A stretch of 39,727 bases of DNA, from contig JANXWW010000407.1 of assembly GCA_025350945.1 (NCBI GenBank), positions 1-39,727 of the forward strand, read 5' to 3'. Each line of letters begins with the position of its first letter. Within the stretch, counting starts at the first letter, position 1. This stretch comes from Burkholderiales bacterium. Its GTDB lineage: Bacteria > Pseudomonadota > Gammaproteobacteria > Burkholderiales > Usitatibacteraceae. Below the pieces are notes generated by a model. The model saw only the letters and a list, made by a program, of their open reading frames with translations, was not told the origin of the DNA and searched no databases. The translations under genes were made by a program, and so were the position numbers. Shown piece by piece: positions 18,107 through 27,528 of this stretch.

Positions 18107-18123
18107 CATGCGCAGGCGGCATG
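18107..18123 (+). terminator. Weak hairpin between convergent aceB and transglycosylase genes
   Basis: CATGC, a 7-base loop, GCATG, then TAAGTTTTT. A 5-bp stem with a T-run 25 bp after the aceB stop, and just outside the end of the convergent gene. A modest terminator candidate. Confidence 0.35.
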
Positions 18124-18133
18124 TAAGTTTTTA

Positions 18134-18814
18134 TCAAAACCGCGACAAATCCACCGTGCGATAAAAATTCATTACCTTCGGCACGTATGCCATCGTCTCA
18201 GGATAGTTGGGAATGCGATTACCGGCGCGTATGACGGCGTTCTCGCCTGCGTTATAGCCTGCCAGTGCCAGCTCAACATTGCCATTAAACATGGTCAGCA
18301 AATCGCGCAGGTAGCGTGTGCCGCCATGAATATTGTCGCTCGGATCGTTGATATTATTTACGCCATAGCGTTGAGCGGTTGCGGGAATCAGCTGCATCAA
18401 ACCTACCGCACCTTTGGGTGACAATGCACGCGCGTTGTAGCCGGATTCTGCACGAATCACAGCGTGAATAAGTTTTGGGTCAAGGCCGTTAATTTTCGCG
18501 GCATTAGCGATAATAGGAACGTACTTGCCGATATCAACGGTGACCGGGCCACTGGCAGACCACGCATTGGGGCGCATGTTACCGTCAGTTGGAATGCGGT
18601 AAACCATACGAAAGCGCTTGTCCAAATGCGGCAGATTTGAAAAATGCACAACACCTTTTTCATCGGTAAAAGAATAGATGTTTGCCATCGCGGCAGATGA
18701 GAAGATACTAGCCAGTATCAGGCAGGCAAGAACCCGCAAGAGGCTGTGGAAAACGCCAACACGGCATACTTGAAGAAGATTTTTTTGCATCGGGAGCGTT
18801 ATCATTAAAATCAT
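18134..18814 (-). CDS. Lytic transglycosylase (SLT domain) with DUF4124-like N-terminus
   Basis: A 226-residue exported protein. A hydrophobic signal segment at about 24-44 is followed by a short DUF4124-like stretch ('IYSFTDEKGVVHFSNLP', about 46-62). A complete SLT domain runs from about 100 to 215. Catalytic Glu123 lies in 'RAESGYNARALSPKGAVGLMQ', with 'LALAGYNAGENAV' and 'PETMAYVPKVMNFY' as the later family motifs. It would cleave peptidoglycan glycan strands in the periplasm to form 1,6-anhydro ends. The start is uncertain: the ATG at 18814 is the most upstream, while the ATG at 18790 also fits, and neither has a good ribosome binding site. It is a single gene transcribed away from the signalling pair at 19063. 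Confidence 0.92.
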   Translation of the reverse strand: MILMITLPMQKNLLQVCRVGVFHSLLRVLACLILASIFSSAAMANIYSFTDEKGVVHFSNLPHLDKRFRMVYRIPTDGNMRPNAWSASGPVTVDIGKYVPIIANAAKINGLDPKLIHAVIRAESGYNARALSPKGAVGLMQLIPATAQRYGVNNINDPSDNIHGGTRYLRDLLTMFNGNVELALAGYNAGENAVIRAGNRIPNYPETMAYVPKVMNFYRTVDLSRF

Positions 18815-19062
18815 ATTTTATTGCAACATATTGAATGGTAACACTTTGTATTCGTGATCTTGGCTTAGTTTGTCTAAAGCCGCCTAACGGTAAACTTGTG
18901 TCATTGCTGAAAAAGCACCATACACAACACTGAAAGGCGGTATCACTGGCACCCTAGTTTTAGACTGCAAAGCGACATTTTTATGAAATTATCCAATGTG
19001 AGACCTGTTTTATTCTGTTAGGTTTAGCACAATCAGTACCAATATCTTGTAAGGTTTAAAAC

Positions 19063-20550
19063 ATGCCGTCCGCAGCAGGTCAATTAAATATTCTGGTCGT
19101 CGATGACGATAGCGTCATTCGTGAGCTGTTGCGCATGCATTTGGCGAGCGCCGATTTTGTGGTGAGAATTGCTGAAGATGGAGAAGACGCACTCGCTCAG
19201 ATACTGAGTAACGCACCCGATCTCATCATTACAGATATTTCGATGCCGAGGATGGATGGCTTTGAGTTGCTTGAGACCGTTCGCGCACGACCAACTACTG
19301 CATTCATTCCGATTATTTTGCTGAGCCAGCATAGCGACGTAACAATATTTCGGCGCGGTATGGAACTGGGCGCAGATGACTTTTTGGCGAAGCCGGTCAA
19401 GCGCCAGGATTTGTTGAACTCGGTTGCGGCGCGTCTAAAACGTGCCGCGCAATCCAAACAGAATCTGCACAATACCAAACGCGCCGATGACGCCATCAGC
19501 GCTGAACCCGCTCTACTGTCTCGTCCACCGCCATCGAACCGCATGCCAACCGAGGATCTCGATGGTTACCGGCTGATTAAAAAACTCGGTGAAGGCGGGA
19601 TGTCGCAGGTATTCCTGGCGGAGCGCGCAGACTCTGGTGAACGGCATGTGCTCAAACTGGTGCGCATTACCGCCGATGAGGATGGCGAGGTGATGCAACG
19701 ATTTATTACCGAATATGCGTTGGTGTCGCAAATTAGCCACCCTAATGTGGCAAAAATTTTTCATCAGGGGTTTTCTGAAACCCATGCCTACATTGCCATG
19801 GAGTATTTTGCCGAAGGTGATTTGCGCAAGCTGATACAACTCTCGCATACACTGCAGCTCACGCCATATCAGACGCTCACCCCACATACGGCAGTTGCCA
19901 TCCTGATTCAAGTTGCGGCGGCACTCAGCGCTGTCCATAAGGGCGGTATCGTACACCGCGATATGAAGCCGGATAACGTCATGCTGCGTGCTGATGGGTC
20001 TCTTGCACTGGCTGATTTTGGCATCGCCAAACATGCCCACACAGATTTAGACCTTACCATGCATGGTGAAGTTTTTGGCACACCCGTTTACATCGCACCT
20101 GAGCAAGCCACCGGCCAGAAAGTCGATCAACGTGCCGACATTTACTCGCTCGGCGCGATGTTCTTCGAACTGTTGACGGGTAAACCCCCATATCAAGCCA
20201 GAGATGCGCAGACAATGCTTGAACTGCATGTAAACGCGCCACTGCCGAAACTACCGCAACATTTAGAGCGCTTCACCCCACTGCTAAATAGCATGCTCGC
20301 TAAAAACCCCGATGACCGACCATCGTCAGCACTCGTTGTGCTTGCAGAACTCGGACGTTTGTTTGGCACATCGGGCACTGCTTCGGTTAATGGAATTTTA
20401 GCGAATGAAGCACTTATTCAAGGCGCGGAAACCAATAAATCTAGTCTGATTGAACGGATCAATCGCGCGGCAGAAGTCAGCATTGCACTATCCTTTTCTG
20501 CTGCGGCAAAATCGTATCACCCGATTTCGGCTGTGCCGGGTTTTTCATGA
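19063..20550 (+). CDS. Response-regulator receiver fused to Ser/Thr protein kinase
   Basis: A 495-residue soluble protein. Residues ~8-125 are a complete receiver domain: acidic pair in 'VVDDD', phospho-acceptor Asp58 in 'IITDISMPRMDG', and the conserved Lys in 'LAKPV'. After a linker, residues ~168-430 are a Hanks-type kinase: P-loop 'LGEGGMSQVFLAE', ATP-binding Lys198, catalytic loop 'HRDMKPDN' (His298, Asp300), DFG Asp318, and 'GTPVYIAPEQATG' substrate loop. All key residues are present, so both domains should be active. Unlike PknB-type kinases it has no membrane helix or extracellular sensor. The input is therefore probably Asp58 phosphorylation by a histidine kinase or HPt. The hybrid kinase 70 bp downstream on the same strand is the obvious partner. 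Confidence 0.93.
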   Translation: MPSAAGQLNILVVDDDSVIRELLRMHLASADFVVRIAEDGEDALAQILSNAPDLIITDISMPRMDGFELLETVRARPTTAFIPIILLSQHSDVTIFRRGMELGADDFLAKPVKRQDLLNSVAARLKRAAQSKQNLHNTKRADDAISAEPALLSRPPPSNRMPTEDLDGYRLIKKLGEGGMSQVFLAERADSGERHVLKLVRITADEDGEVMQRFITEYALVSQISHPNVAKIFHQGFSETHAYIAMEYFAEGDLRKLIQLSHTLQLTPYQTLTPHTAVAILIQVAAALSAVHKGGIVHRDMKPDNVMLRADGSLALADFGIAKHAHTDLDLTMHGEVFGTPVYIAPEQATGQKVDQRADIYSLGAMFFELLTGKPPYQARDAQTMLELHVNAPLPKLPQHLERFTPLLNSMLAKNPDDRPSSALVVLAELGRLFGTSGTASVNGILANEALIQGAETNKSSLIERINRAAEVSIALSFSAAAKSYHPISAVPGFS

Positions 20551-20620
20551 TGAGCGCCTTGCGTTGATTTCCTGTCCTGTGTCATGACACCAACACCTTC
20601 AACCTGCGGCTGACTAAAAT

Positions 20621-23600
20621 TTGGACTCAAACATCGAAGCCACTCAAAATTCGACAGGCACCATGCCTGTCGGCCATGGCACACAAAATGCAACGCCAGT
20701 TCTGGTAACGGGTTCGGCAGGCTCCCGTCCACGATTCGAGTTGCCATGGCTGGTATTGCTGGCCTTGCTGGCTGGAACCGTGCTTGCCGCTTATAAAAGT
20801 GAACAGCGTGCCGATGCTGCTGCGTCAAGACGGTTTCAGGAAATCTCTCGTGCCGCACAGGTAAGCCTGCACAATGAACTTCAGGCAACAAAAGATTTGC
20901 TGGAAAGCACGGCCGCATTTGTTTCGGTGCTGCCCACCACAAGCATGGACGCGCGCGCCTGGACCAACCTGTTCAAGAACCACGTCGATAAAGGCAATAA
21001 CCGCCAAAGTCTGGTGCGAATCGATTACGTTACCACCAGCGCCGCTGCCAGTGGCGCACCATCAACGGTAGCCGCACCACTCAAACTTTCCTATTCGTTC
21101 AAGCCTTTGCCAGGTGCTACGTCGCCCGATCCCGATCTGGAAGCCATTCCTGCTGTTGCACTCGTCGTTGCTGAGGCCGGTAAACGTGCGGGTCCTGCCA
21201 TATCGGCTCCCATAAAAATCCCGGCCAAAGACGGCGGAACCGCAGTCGTCATTGCCATCGTACGCGATACAACGTCGACCACAGAAGAAAAACTGGCTGG
21301 ATCAACGCGTATGCCTGGTCACGTTACCGGGCTTGTTAATCTGGGCGATATTCTTGCAAACATAAGCCGGGCCAACGGGAACCGCATTAACGCCAGATTA
21401 ATGGACGAAACAATCGCCGCCAACATGCCCGCCGAGCAGAATGCGCAGTTCAACGAAGTCATCGGCGGCGATGATGGCAAAAACGCACAGCAGGCGCCGT
21501 GGAGAATCAAAATCACATCAACGCCGCAGCTCGATGACGAGCTGAAAGATTCATCATCCGGACTTATCCTCTTCGTCGGCATCATTGCTTCTATTTTGCT
21601 CGCCGCACTCATCTGGCTGCTCACGCGCTTGCGCCAACAGGCAGAGTCACTATCAGCGAGCATGACAGACCGCTTGCGTGACCAGATGAAGCTCAACGAA
21701 GACATCATTGAATTTAACCCCAGCCCAATTTATCGCAAGGATACGAATGGACGATTTATCGCCGTGAATCGCGCGTGGGAACAATTGTCAGGATACCGTC
21801 GCGCAGATATTATCGGCAAACGAAACAGTGAAATTCAAACCGCTGCTTTGGCGACGGAGAACGATGCGGCCGATCAACGGTTGTATGAAGTTGAAGGTGG
21901 ATATGATGTAAGTGAAAGGCTGGTTACCAACGCCGAAGGGAAAAAATTCGAGACGATGGTCGCCAAACAGCTGGTGCGGCGTGCTGACGGGACTGTTGAT
22001 GGCCTCATCGGTACCATTACCGATTTATCACCCATACGCCGATTGGAACGCGAAATTGCGCTACAGCGAGAACAGCTAGATCTAGTCATCAGCGCATCGC
22101 AGCAAGGTATTTGGGATGTTGAATTACGCGAGGGTGGCAACGCTTATTTTTCGAGTGCGTTTCGCGACATTCTCGGTTATACCTCGGGCGGTTTCCCTAC
22201 GCCTTATCTTTGGGAAAAAAATATTCACCCCGATGATCAGGCCGCATTTGCCGCCGAGCAGATTCGCCACTTCAAAGGCAAGACCCCGTTTTTTGATATT
22301 GAAGCCCGCGCATTACGTCGTGATGGCTCCTATGTCTGGGTAAGAACACGCGCAATTGCGCGAAGCGACGTGGATGGCCGCGCAGTGCGATTTGTTGGCT
22401 CCATTGCCGATATCAGTGATCGTAAGGACGCCGAAAAAATGTTGATCGAAGGTAGCTCCCGGATCGCCGAGGCTGCCAAAGCAAAAGAGGCATTCTTAGC
22501 CACCATGAGCCACGAAATTCGCACGCCGCTCAATGGTGTGCTGGGCATGGCGGCGCTGCTTTCTGATACGCCGCTCAATGAAGAGCAACGCGACTACATC
22601 AGATTGATTCGCGCGTCCGGCGATACGCTGCTGAACTTGATCAACGACATACTCGACTTTTCAAAAATCGAAGCCGGCCACATGAGCCTTGAATCAGTGG
22701 CGGTCGAGGTGATTGCGCTGATCGAAGAAACCTTCGAGATTGTGGCTGAAAAAGCGCGCGAAAAAAGCATTTCGCTTGTCTACGATGTTCGCGACGATGT
22801 GCCGTTTTACATTCTCGGTGACGCCACTCGCCTGCGGCAGATTCTGTTGAATCTGCTGTCCAATGCAATTAAATTCGCGGAAGGCGGCGAAGTAAAACTT
22901 TCTCTTTCAGCGCAACGTAACCAGGCGGGGAAAATTTTGCTTGAAGGCCGCGTGAAAGACACGGGCGTCGGCATTAGCGAAGAGCAGATTGCAAAATTAT
23001 TTTCACCGTTTACCCAGGCAGATCCATCCACCACACGCAAATACGGCGGCACCGGGCTGGGCCTGGCGATTGTGAAACGTTTAACGGAGGCAATGCAGGG
23101 CAGCGTTCGCGTTGAGAGCGTCCTGGGTGAAGGCGCCACATTTATTTTCACGATTGAAACCCAGCAGGCGCGTGGGCCGTTGCGTCCCTATATGCAACGC
23201 GAGGTGTTTGATTTTCTGGGCAAGAAAGTTCTCGTCGTTGACAGTGTGGTCAGCCGTCGCGAAATCAGGCAATACCGTTATACGAGGTGGGGCTTTGATA
23301 CTGTCGCGGTCGGCCCGGATGATGCGGCCGCAACGCTGCGCGCCAAACCCGACATCGATATCGTCATTACTGATTTTGTGCATCCGAGTCCTGATGCGGA
23401 TGAATTTCAGGCGGTTCTCACTGCAAACGACAACGCACGGCTTGCTCAGAGAGACAAGCGCATCGTCAGCATTTTGCTGTCCACCACCACCCGGTCAGAT
23501 CTCACGCGACAAAGTATCGTGCCCGTGCTGCGCCATGATTTCTTTCTGGTGAGGCCAGTCAATACCGCCAAACTTTTCGACGCATTGATGCGCGCTGTCC

Positions 23601-24829
23601 TGGGTGAATTGGGCGTTGATAAATCTTCTCGACCCTATTCACCTTTATCAGACACAACAGATTTGCCTTATGCTGCGGCAGAGGTTAACCAAAACACGGA
23701 TACAGCAATTAAAGCTACAAACGCCTACCCAGCCCTCTCGAGAGTACCCGCAACATTTCAGCCGCAGACCGCCTACCCAGCCACCACCAGTGCCATGCGC
23801 ACCTACCGCGTTTTAGTCGCCGAAGACAATGAGGTCAACCAGCGCGTTATCGGCGGCATGTTGAAAAATTTAGGGCATCACATCACACTTGTCGGCGATG
23901 GTCGCGCTGCCGTGGAAGCCGCTACGCAGCATTATTTTGATGTGATTTTGATGGACATTCAAATGCCCGTTCTGGACGGTACTGTTGCCATGCGCGAAAT
24001 ACGCGCACATTTTGCGCAGGTCGATGACGTGCCCTGTCCGCCCATCGTGGCAATGACAGCGCACGCGCTTGCCGGCGACCGGGAAGGCTATCTCGCCGAT
24101 GGCATGGATGATTATTTATCGAAACCTATTCGTTTGGCGGAAGTTGCTGCCGTTCTTGACCGCACGGCGGGCCAGATACAGTCGCCACCGAAAAAATTAT
24201 CTGACGCTGGCATGCCGATCAGACGCGAGCGCGAGAACACAGCGCCGACTCCTGCACCCGCTGTCGCCCCGATATCGGTCGCAGCACCGATTGCCACAGC
24301 GCCTGCCGCAGCATCTTTTGCAACGCCCGCACGCGCCGCTAGCAGCACGGCAAAACCCGCTGTAGCTGCGTTCGCGCGTAGCGATTTGGCCATCCGGGTC
24401 GATCAATTGCCCATGCTTGATATTGAGCAGCTCGAAGACTTGCGTTATTTGCCCGCCACACCGGGTGCCACGGGTGATGCTTCCGATCCAGTTGGCGGTC
24501 TCATCAGGTTGTTTCAGACCAAAGCGGTCGAGCGCATGGACATCATCGAAAACTGTCTCGCCAATCGCGAATGGAAAGCGCTATCAGAGGTGGCACATAG
24601 CCTGCGCGGTGCCTCAGCCAGCATGGGATTTCCACGCGTCGCATCGCTATGCAAAGACCTAGAACTCGCCTCAAGGCAGTTGGCTGAAGCCAATGCGGAT
24701 AGTTCAGAAAGTGCTGCAAAAACAATAAAGCTTGCCACGCAATCAGAGCTCGATGAAATTTTTGCACTAACGCGTTATTACTACAACCAAGCGGATGCCG
24801 CACTGCGCGAATGGCTGGCAAAGCCCTGA
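20621..24829 (+). CDS. Hybrid sensor histidine kinase: CHASE-PAS-PAS-HisKA-HATPase-REC-REC-HPt
   Basis: About 1402 residues from a TTG at 20621, directly after an in-frame stop; the ATG at 20663 would remove 14 residues. Two membrane helices (about 42-60 and 310-335) flank a periplasmic CHASE-like sensor with the family's 'ARAWTNLFKNHV' block. PAS domains lie at about 357-476 and 480-606. HisKA has His631 in 'MSHEIRTPLNG'. The ATPase domain (about 723-846) has N-box 'NLLSNAIKFA', 'DTGVGIS' and 'GGTGLGLAIV'. The first receiver (about 867-993) is degenerate: Arg replaces the conserved Lys, and only one Asp remains in the acidic pair. The second (about 1063-1182) is complete, with Asp1112. An HPt domain has His1326 in 'VAHSLRGASASMG'. 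This is a full multistep phosphorelay, probably feeding the adjacent receiver-kinase. Confidence 0.93.
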   Translation: MDSNIEATQNSTGTMPVGHGTQNATPVLVTGSAGSRPRFELPWLVLLALLAGTVLAAYKSEQRADAAASRRFQEISRAAQVSLHNELQATKDLLESTAAFVSVLPTTSMDARAWTNLFKNHVDKGNNRQSLVRIDYVTTSAAASGAPSTVAAPLKLSYSFKPLPGATSPDPDLEAIPAVALVVAEAGKRAGPAISAPIKIPAKDGGTAVVIAIVRDTTSTTEEKLAGSTRMPGHVTGLVNLGDILANISRANGNRINARLMDETIAANMPAEQNAQFNEVIGGDDGKNAQQAPWRIKITSTPQLDDELKDSSSGLILFVGIIASILLAALIWLLTRLRQQAESLSASMTDRLRDQMKLNEDIIEFNPSPIYRKDTNGRFIAVNRAWEQLSGYRRADIIGKRNSEIQTAALATENDAADQRLYEVEGGYDVSERLVTNAEGKKFETMVAKQLVRRADGTVDGLIGTITDLSPIRRLEREIALQREQLDLVISASQQGIWDVELREGGNAYFSSAFRDILGYTSGGFPTPYLWEKNIHPDDQAAFAAEQIRHFKGKTPFFDIEARALRRDGSYVWVRTRAIARSDVDGRAVRFVGSIADISDRKDAEKMLIEGSSRIAEAAKAKEAFLATMSHEIRTPLNGVLGMAALLSDTPLNEEQRDYIRLIRASGDTLLNLINDILDFSKIEAGHMSLESVAVEVIALIEETFEIVAEKAREKSISLVYDVRDDVPFYILGDATRLRQILLNLLSNAIKFAEGGEVKLSLSAQRNQAGKILLEGRVKDTGVGISEEQIAKLFSPFTQADPSTTRKYGGTGLGLAIVKRLTEAMQGSVRVESVLGEGATFIFTIETQQARGPLRPYMQREVFDFLGKKVLVVDSVVSRREIRQYRYTRWGFDTVAVGPDDAAATLRAKPDIDIVITDFVHPSPDADEFQAVLTANDNARLAQRDKRIVSILLSTTTRSDLTRQSIVPVLRHDFFLVRPVNTAKLFDALMRAVLGELGVDKSSRPYSPLSDTTDLPYAAAEVNQNTDTAIKATNAYPALSRVPATFQPQTAYPATTSAMRTYRVLVAEDNEVNQRVIGGMLKNLGHHITLVGDGRAAVEAATQHYFDVILMDIQMPVLDGTVAMREIRAHFAQVDDVPCPPIVAMTAHALAGDREGYLADGMDDYLSKPIRLAEVAAVLDRTAGQIQSPPKKLSDAGMPIRRERENTAPTPAPAVAPISVAAPIATAPAAASFATPARAASSTAKPAVAAFARSDLAIRVDQLPMLDIEQLEDLRYLPATPGATGDASDPVGGLIRLFQTKAVERMDIIENCLANREWKALSEVAHSLRGASASMGFPRVASLCKDLELASRQLAEANADSSESAAKTIKLATQSELDEIFALTRYYYNQADAALREWLAKP

Positions 24830-24855
24830 GCGCTGCGGCCATTTACATCAACGTT

Positions 24856-24881
24856 GCCCATGTCTTGATTAAGACACGGGC
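24856..24881. terminator. Bidirectional hairpin between convergent genes
   Basis: GCCC-A-TGTCTT, loop GATT, AAGACA-C-GGGC: a 10-pair stem with one internal mismatch, 27 bp after the hybrid kinase stop and 30 bp from the end of the convergent crystallin gene. There is no strong T-tract on the + side. Confidence 0.6.
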
Positions 24882-24910
24882 AGATGTGTGATGAAAAACG
24901 CTATTAACGG

Positions 24911-26161
24911 CTATCGATCAACACGCCGGATCGATGATAGCTGATCGCTCAAACCCCATAATTTTGGATAGCGCCCGGGCCCATAAACAGCGCAGCGGCC
25001 GCCAAAATCAGCGTCTGTGCAAAGCTCCCAGCGACCTTCATAAACAATCACGGATGAAGCAATATCGTTAAAATTTTCGCGCTCAAGATCTGTAATGCCG
25101 CCCCGACTGGCCAGTCTGCGGCCTTGAAAATCATCATGCTCAAACAGTTCAATGGCAGGCCTTGCACTATTTGTCTGCCCCCGATTCTGCGCTAGAAAAT
25201 CTCCGTTGGCGCTGCTCGCTGCGCGTAGCGACGAGATCGAGCGGAATAAAATCGGATCCAACCGACGATATTGTCCTGGCTTCAATACCCGGCATTGCCC
25301 GCGAAAGAAAGCGTCTGTGCAGAACTCCCACGAACCACCCTCGACGACAATGGATGCCACTTCGTCGTTGAAGCCGGTGCTGGCCAAATCAACCATGTTT
25401 TCAACCGCAACCATGCTACGCCCGTTCATCCGCTCGTCATCAAACAGAATCACGCGACCAATGCCCAAATTGGTCGCGCCTGCGCTCTGACCACCCACCA
25501 CCACACCGCCACCGTGCAGGTATGGCGCATCAATATCACCACCACTCATGCGCGCGGATGAAACTTCACCCGCTGTACCGCGGCCAAGATTGGCATATCG
25601 ACCACGTGCATAGGTGCGGCAATCACCGCCATAACCACGCGCAGTGCACAACGTCCACGTGCCATCATGGACGATGATTGATCGGGCACGGTCATTAAAA
25701 CCATTGTTCGAAAAATTAGTTGAATCGCGATCCAGCAAAATTGACGTGCCTTGAAAATCGGGGCGGTCAAACACTTCAATTGATCCACGCCGATAGTTGC
25801 CATAATTGCCGGTCTCGTTGCTGTTGATGCCCACTTCACGGGCAGATGATAATTGACCATCAATGCGGCCATCAAGGTTTCGATATTCACCACGCGTCAG
25901 CGTGGTACACGTACCGCCGAAATTAGCATCAGTGCATAGTTGCCAATTGCCGGATCGCACGACAATTGACGCTGCACGGTCATTAAAACCAATCTGTTCC
26001 AGATTGGGCGTATAGCCACGCAAGGTCAGTGAACGACCACCAAAACCCGGTGCTTCATAAAGCGTTATTTCAGCCGTTTGCGCAAACGAAGTCGCTTGTA
26101 ATGCCAGCAGCAATACACCTCCCCAAAGCGTTTTTTTCCAGCCATTTAATTTTTTATACAT
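24911..26161 (-). CDS. Secreted beta/gamma-crystallin repeat protein
   Basis: 416 residues from the ATG at 26161, which has AGGAGA upstream; a longer frame to 26227 lacks a ribosome binding site. A signal peptide covers residues 1-27 (cleavage after SFA). Four beta/gamma-crystallin domains follow, starting at about residues 31, 123, 234 and 334. Each is made of two Greek-key motifs: a first of the type 'ITLYEAPGFGGRSLTLRG' and a second of the type 'WQLCTDANFGGTCTTLTRG'. 'FNDRAASIVV' connects the two, so there are eight motifs in all. The second motif in every domain keeps a Cys before the aromatic/Gly core, and further Cys residues could form disulfides outside the cytoplasm. Such domains often bind Ca2+ through N/D-x-x-S/T-S sites. 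The role may be surface structure or stress, but it is not known. Confidence 0.88.
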   Translation of the reverse strand: MYKKLNGWKKTLWGGVLLLALQATSFAQTAEITLYEAPGFGGRSLTLRGYTPNLEQIGFNDRAASIVVRSGNWQLCTDANFGGTCTTLTRGEYRNLDGRIDGQLSSAREVGINSNETGNYGNYRRGSIEVFDRPDFQGTSILLDRDSTNFSNNGFNDRARSIIVHDGTWTLCTARGYGGDCRTYARGRYANLGRGTAGEVSSARMSGGDIDAPYLHGGGVVVGGQSAGATNLGIGRVILFDDERMNGRSMVAVENMVDLASTGFNDEVASIVVEGGSWEFCTDAFFRGQCRVLKPGQYRRLDPILFRSISSLRAASSANGDFLAQNRGQTNSARPAIELFEHDDFQGRRLASRGGITDLERENFNDIASSVIVYEGRWELCTDADFGGRCAVYGPGRYPKLWGLSDQLSSIRRVDR

Positions 26162-26562
26162 TGCAATCTCCTCTGAAAAAACATGATGGGTGACCTCAAT
26201 ACATACTTCACAAATCAACAAACGCAAATGCCTGATTTAAAGAAGACATGAACACAAGCGCATACTAAAATATAATCACACTAAATAAAGTGTACCTCTT
26301 TTATTCTAGAGCCTCTCCAAGCTAAATGCTTCAAAACTGCTTGTGGATATTGGGCTTGCCAATAGGTTTGCCATGCGGCGAATGCTGACCTTAATCTGGT
26401 GTGAGGCTGGGAACTCGTTTTCGGCAGTGAGCGTATCGTCAGCGCGAAAGTAACGTCGCTAGATACTGGCATTTTTCGATGGAGACACACAAACGGGCGC
26501 AGGCAATTTTGCCTCAAACCGCACAGCCAACAAAGGGCTTCACTATTTCACAGAATTTAGCT
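26162..26562. other. 401-bp intergenic stretch with one dispersed repeat
   Basis: The gap lies between the crystallin start and the CDF gene end. A 78-codon leftward frame (26281-26517) has no ribosome binding site or recognisable domain, and I do not call it. The region holds a ~70-bp element that is repeated near 38350, and a small inverted repeat ACACT/AGTGT near 26278-26293 in the AT-rich leader of the crystallin gene. The crystallin promoter must also lie here. Confidence 0.5.
26472..26543 (-). repeat. Dispersed intergenic repeat, copy 1
   Basis: Similar to 38346-38416 over about 70 bp, roughly 70% by eye. The core TTTTCGATGGAGA (26473-26485) is identical in both. A hairpin AGGCA-ATTT-TGCCT (26501-26514) sits exactly 29 bp from the core start, as in the other copy, where one pair is A-T instead of G-C. 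Both copies lie just after the stop codon of a leftward metal-related gene. Confidence 0.55.
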
Positions 26563-27528
26563 TCACAACACATGACTCGGCGCAAGGCGGCACGGCACTG
26601 CTGACAATCCCGTCTCTACTTGCACCGTTGGATGGCCGATACGAAAGCGTGATTGCAGCTCGTCGGCTAGGGTTGCAAAAAAATCATCACCGGGATGCCC
26701 CTCACGCATAACCAAATGCACCGTGAGAGCGCTTTGCGTGGTGCTGATTGCCCAGATATGCAAGTCATGCACTTCATTTACGCCCGACAAGGAACCCAGA
26801 TAATTTTTGACTGCCTCAGCATCAATACCGCGCGGCACCGCCTGCAACGCCAGCTGCAATGATTCCCGCAGCAAAAACCAGGTGCTCCATACAATCACCA
26901 GCGCAATCACAATGCTGATTAATGGATCAAGCCACATCCAGTTTGTTACCAAAATCAACCCACCGACAATCGCCACGCCGAGTGAGACCGCAGCATCCGC
27001 CGCCATATGCAAATACGCACCTTTAAGATTAAGATCCTGCTCACGCCCGCGCATGAAGAGCATCGCCGTGGCACCATTCACCACCACGCCCGCAAGCGCT
27101 ACCGCAATGACAATTGAAGCCGTCACGGGCTCTGCGTGGCTCACGCTGGTTAAACGCTGCGCAGCCTCCCACACGATGGCACCGGTCGCCACCAATAACA
27201 GCACCGCGTTGGTAAGTGCCGCAAGAATAGTGGACGAGCCCAAGCCATAAGTGAAGCGCGCTGATGGTGCCTTGAGTGCCAACCGCGTTGCACCCCATGC
27301 GAGCAACAGTCCAATAACGTCACCAAAATTGTGGCCCGCATCTGCTAGGAGCGCGAGCGAATTCGTCCACCAGCCAAAGCCCAGCTCAATCAAAACGAAC
27401 CCAATATTGAGCGACACGCCAATCGCGAAAGCCCGATTGGAATCCGGCACATGATGGTGATGATTGCCTCCATGATCCGCGTCATGGCGGTGATCGTGGG
27501 TGTCATGATGATTATGGTCGTGTGGCAT
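26563..27528 (-). CDS. Cation diffusion facilitator (CzcD/ZitB-like) metal exporter
   Basis: 321 residues from the ATG at 27528, chosen because the His-rich start typical of the family begins there; a longer frame to 27735 would run into the ada promoter. Residues 3-26 are extremely His/Asp-rich and probably cytosolic metal binding. Six membrane helices follow. HxxxD metal sites lie in helix II ('LADAGHNFGDV') and helix V ('HMAADAAVS'). A cytosolic C-terminal domain contains 'VNEVHDLHIWAIS'. The HxxxD/HxxxD pattern fits Zn2+ (and Cd2+ or Co2+) export by proton exchange across the inner membrane. It is divergent from ada, and it is the first of several metal transporters in the right part of the window. 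Confidence 0.93.
   Translation of the reverse strand: MPHDHNHHDTHDHRHDADHGGNHHHHVPDSNRAFAIGVSLNIGFVLIELGFGWWTNSLALLADAGHNFGDVIGLLLAWGATRLALKAPSARFTYGLGSSTILAALTNAVLLLVATGAIVWEAAQRLTSVSHAEPVTASIVIAVALAGVVVNGATAMLFMRGREQDLNLKGAYLHMAADAAVSLGVAIVGGLILVTNWMWLDPLISIVIALVIVWSTWFLLRESLQLALQAVPRGIDAEAVKNYLGSLSGVNEVHDLHIWAISTTQSALTVHLVMREGHPGDDFFATLADELQSRFRIGHPTVQVETGLSAVPCRLAPSHVL

Noticed and set aside
18104..18113. GCGCATGCGC perfect palindrome after aceB
   Set aside because: Short and in an intergenic terminator-like context; not enough to call an operator.
18941..18965. TGGCACCCTAGTTTT resembling a sigma-54 promoter upstream of the receiver-kinase
   Set aside because: The required GC at -12 is missing with correct spacing.
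26281..26517. 78-codon leftward frame between the crystallin and CDF genes
   Set aside because: No ribosome binding site, no domain and odd composition; part of it is the dispersed repeat.
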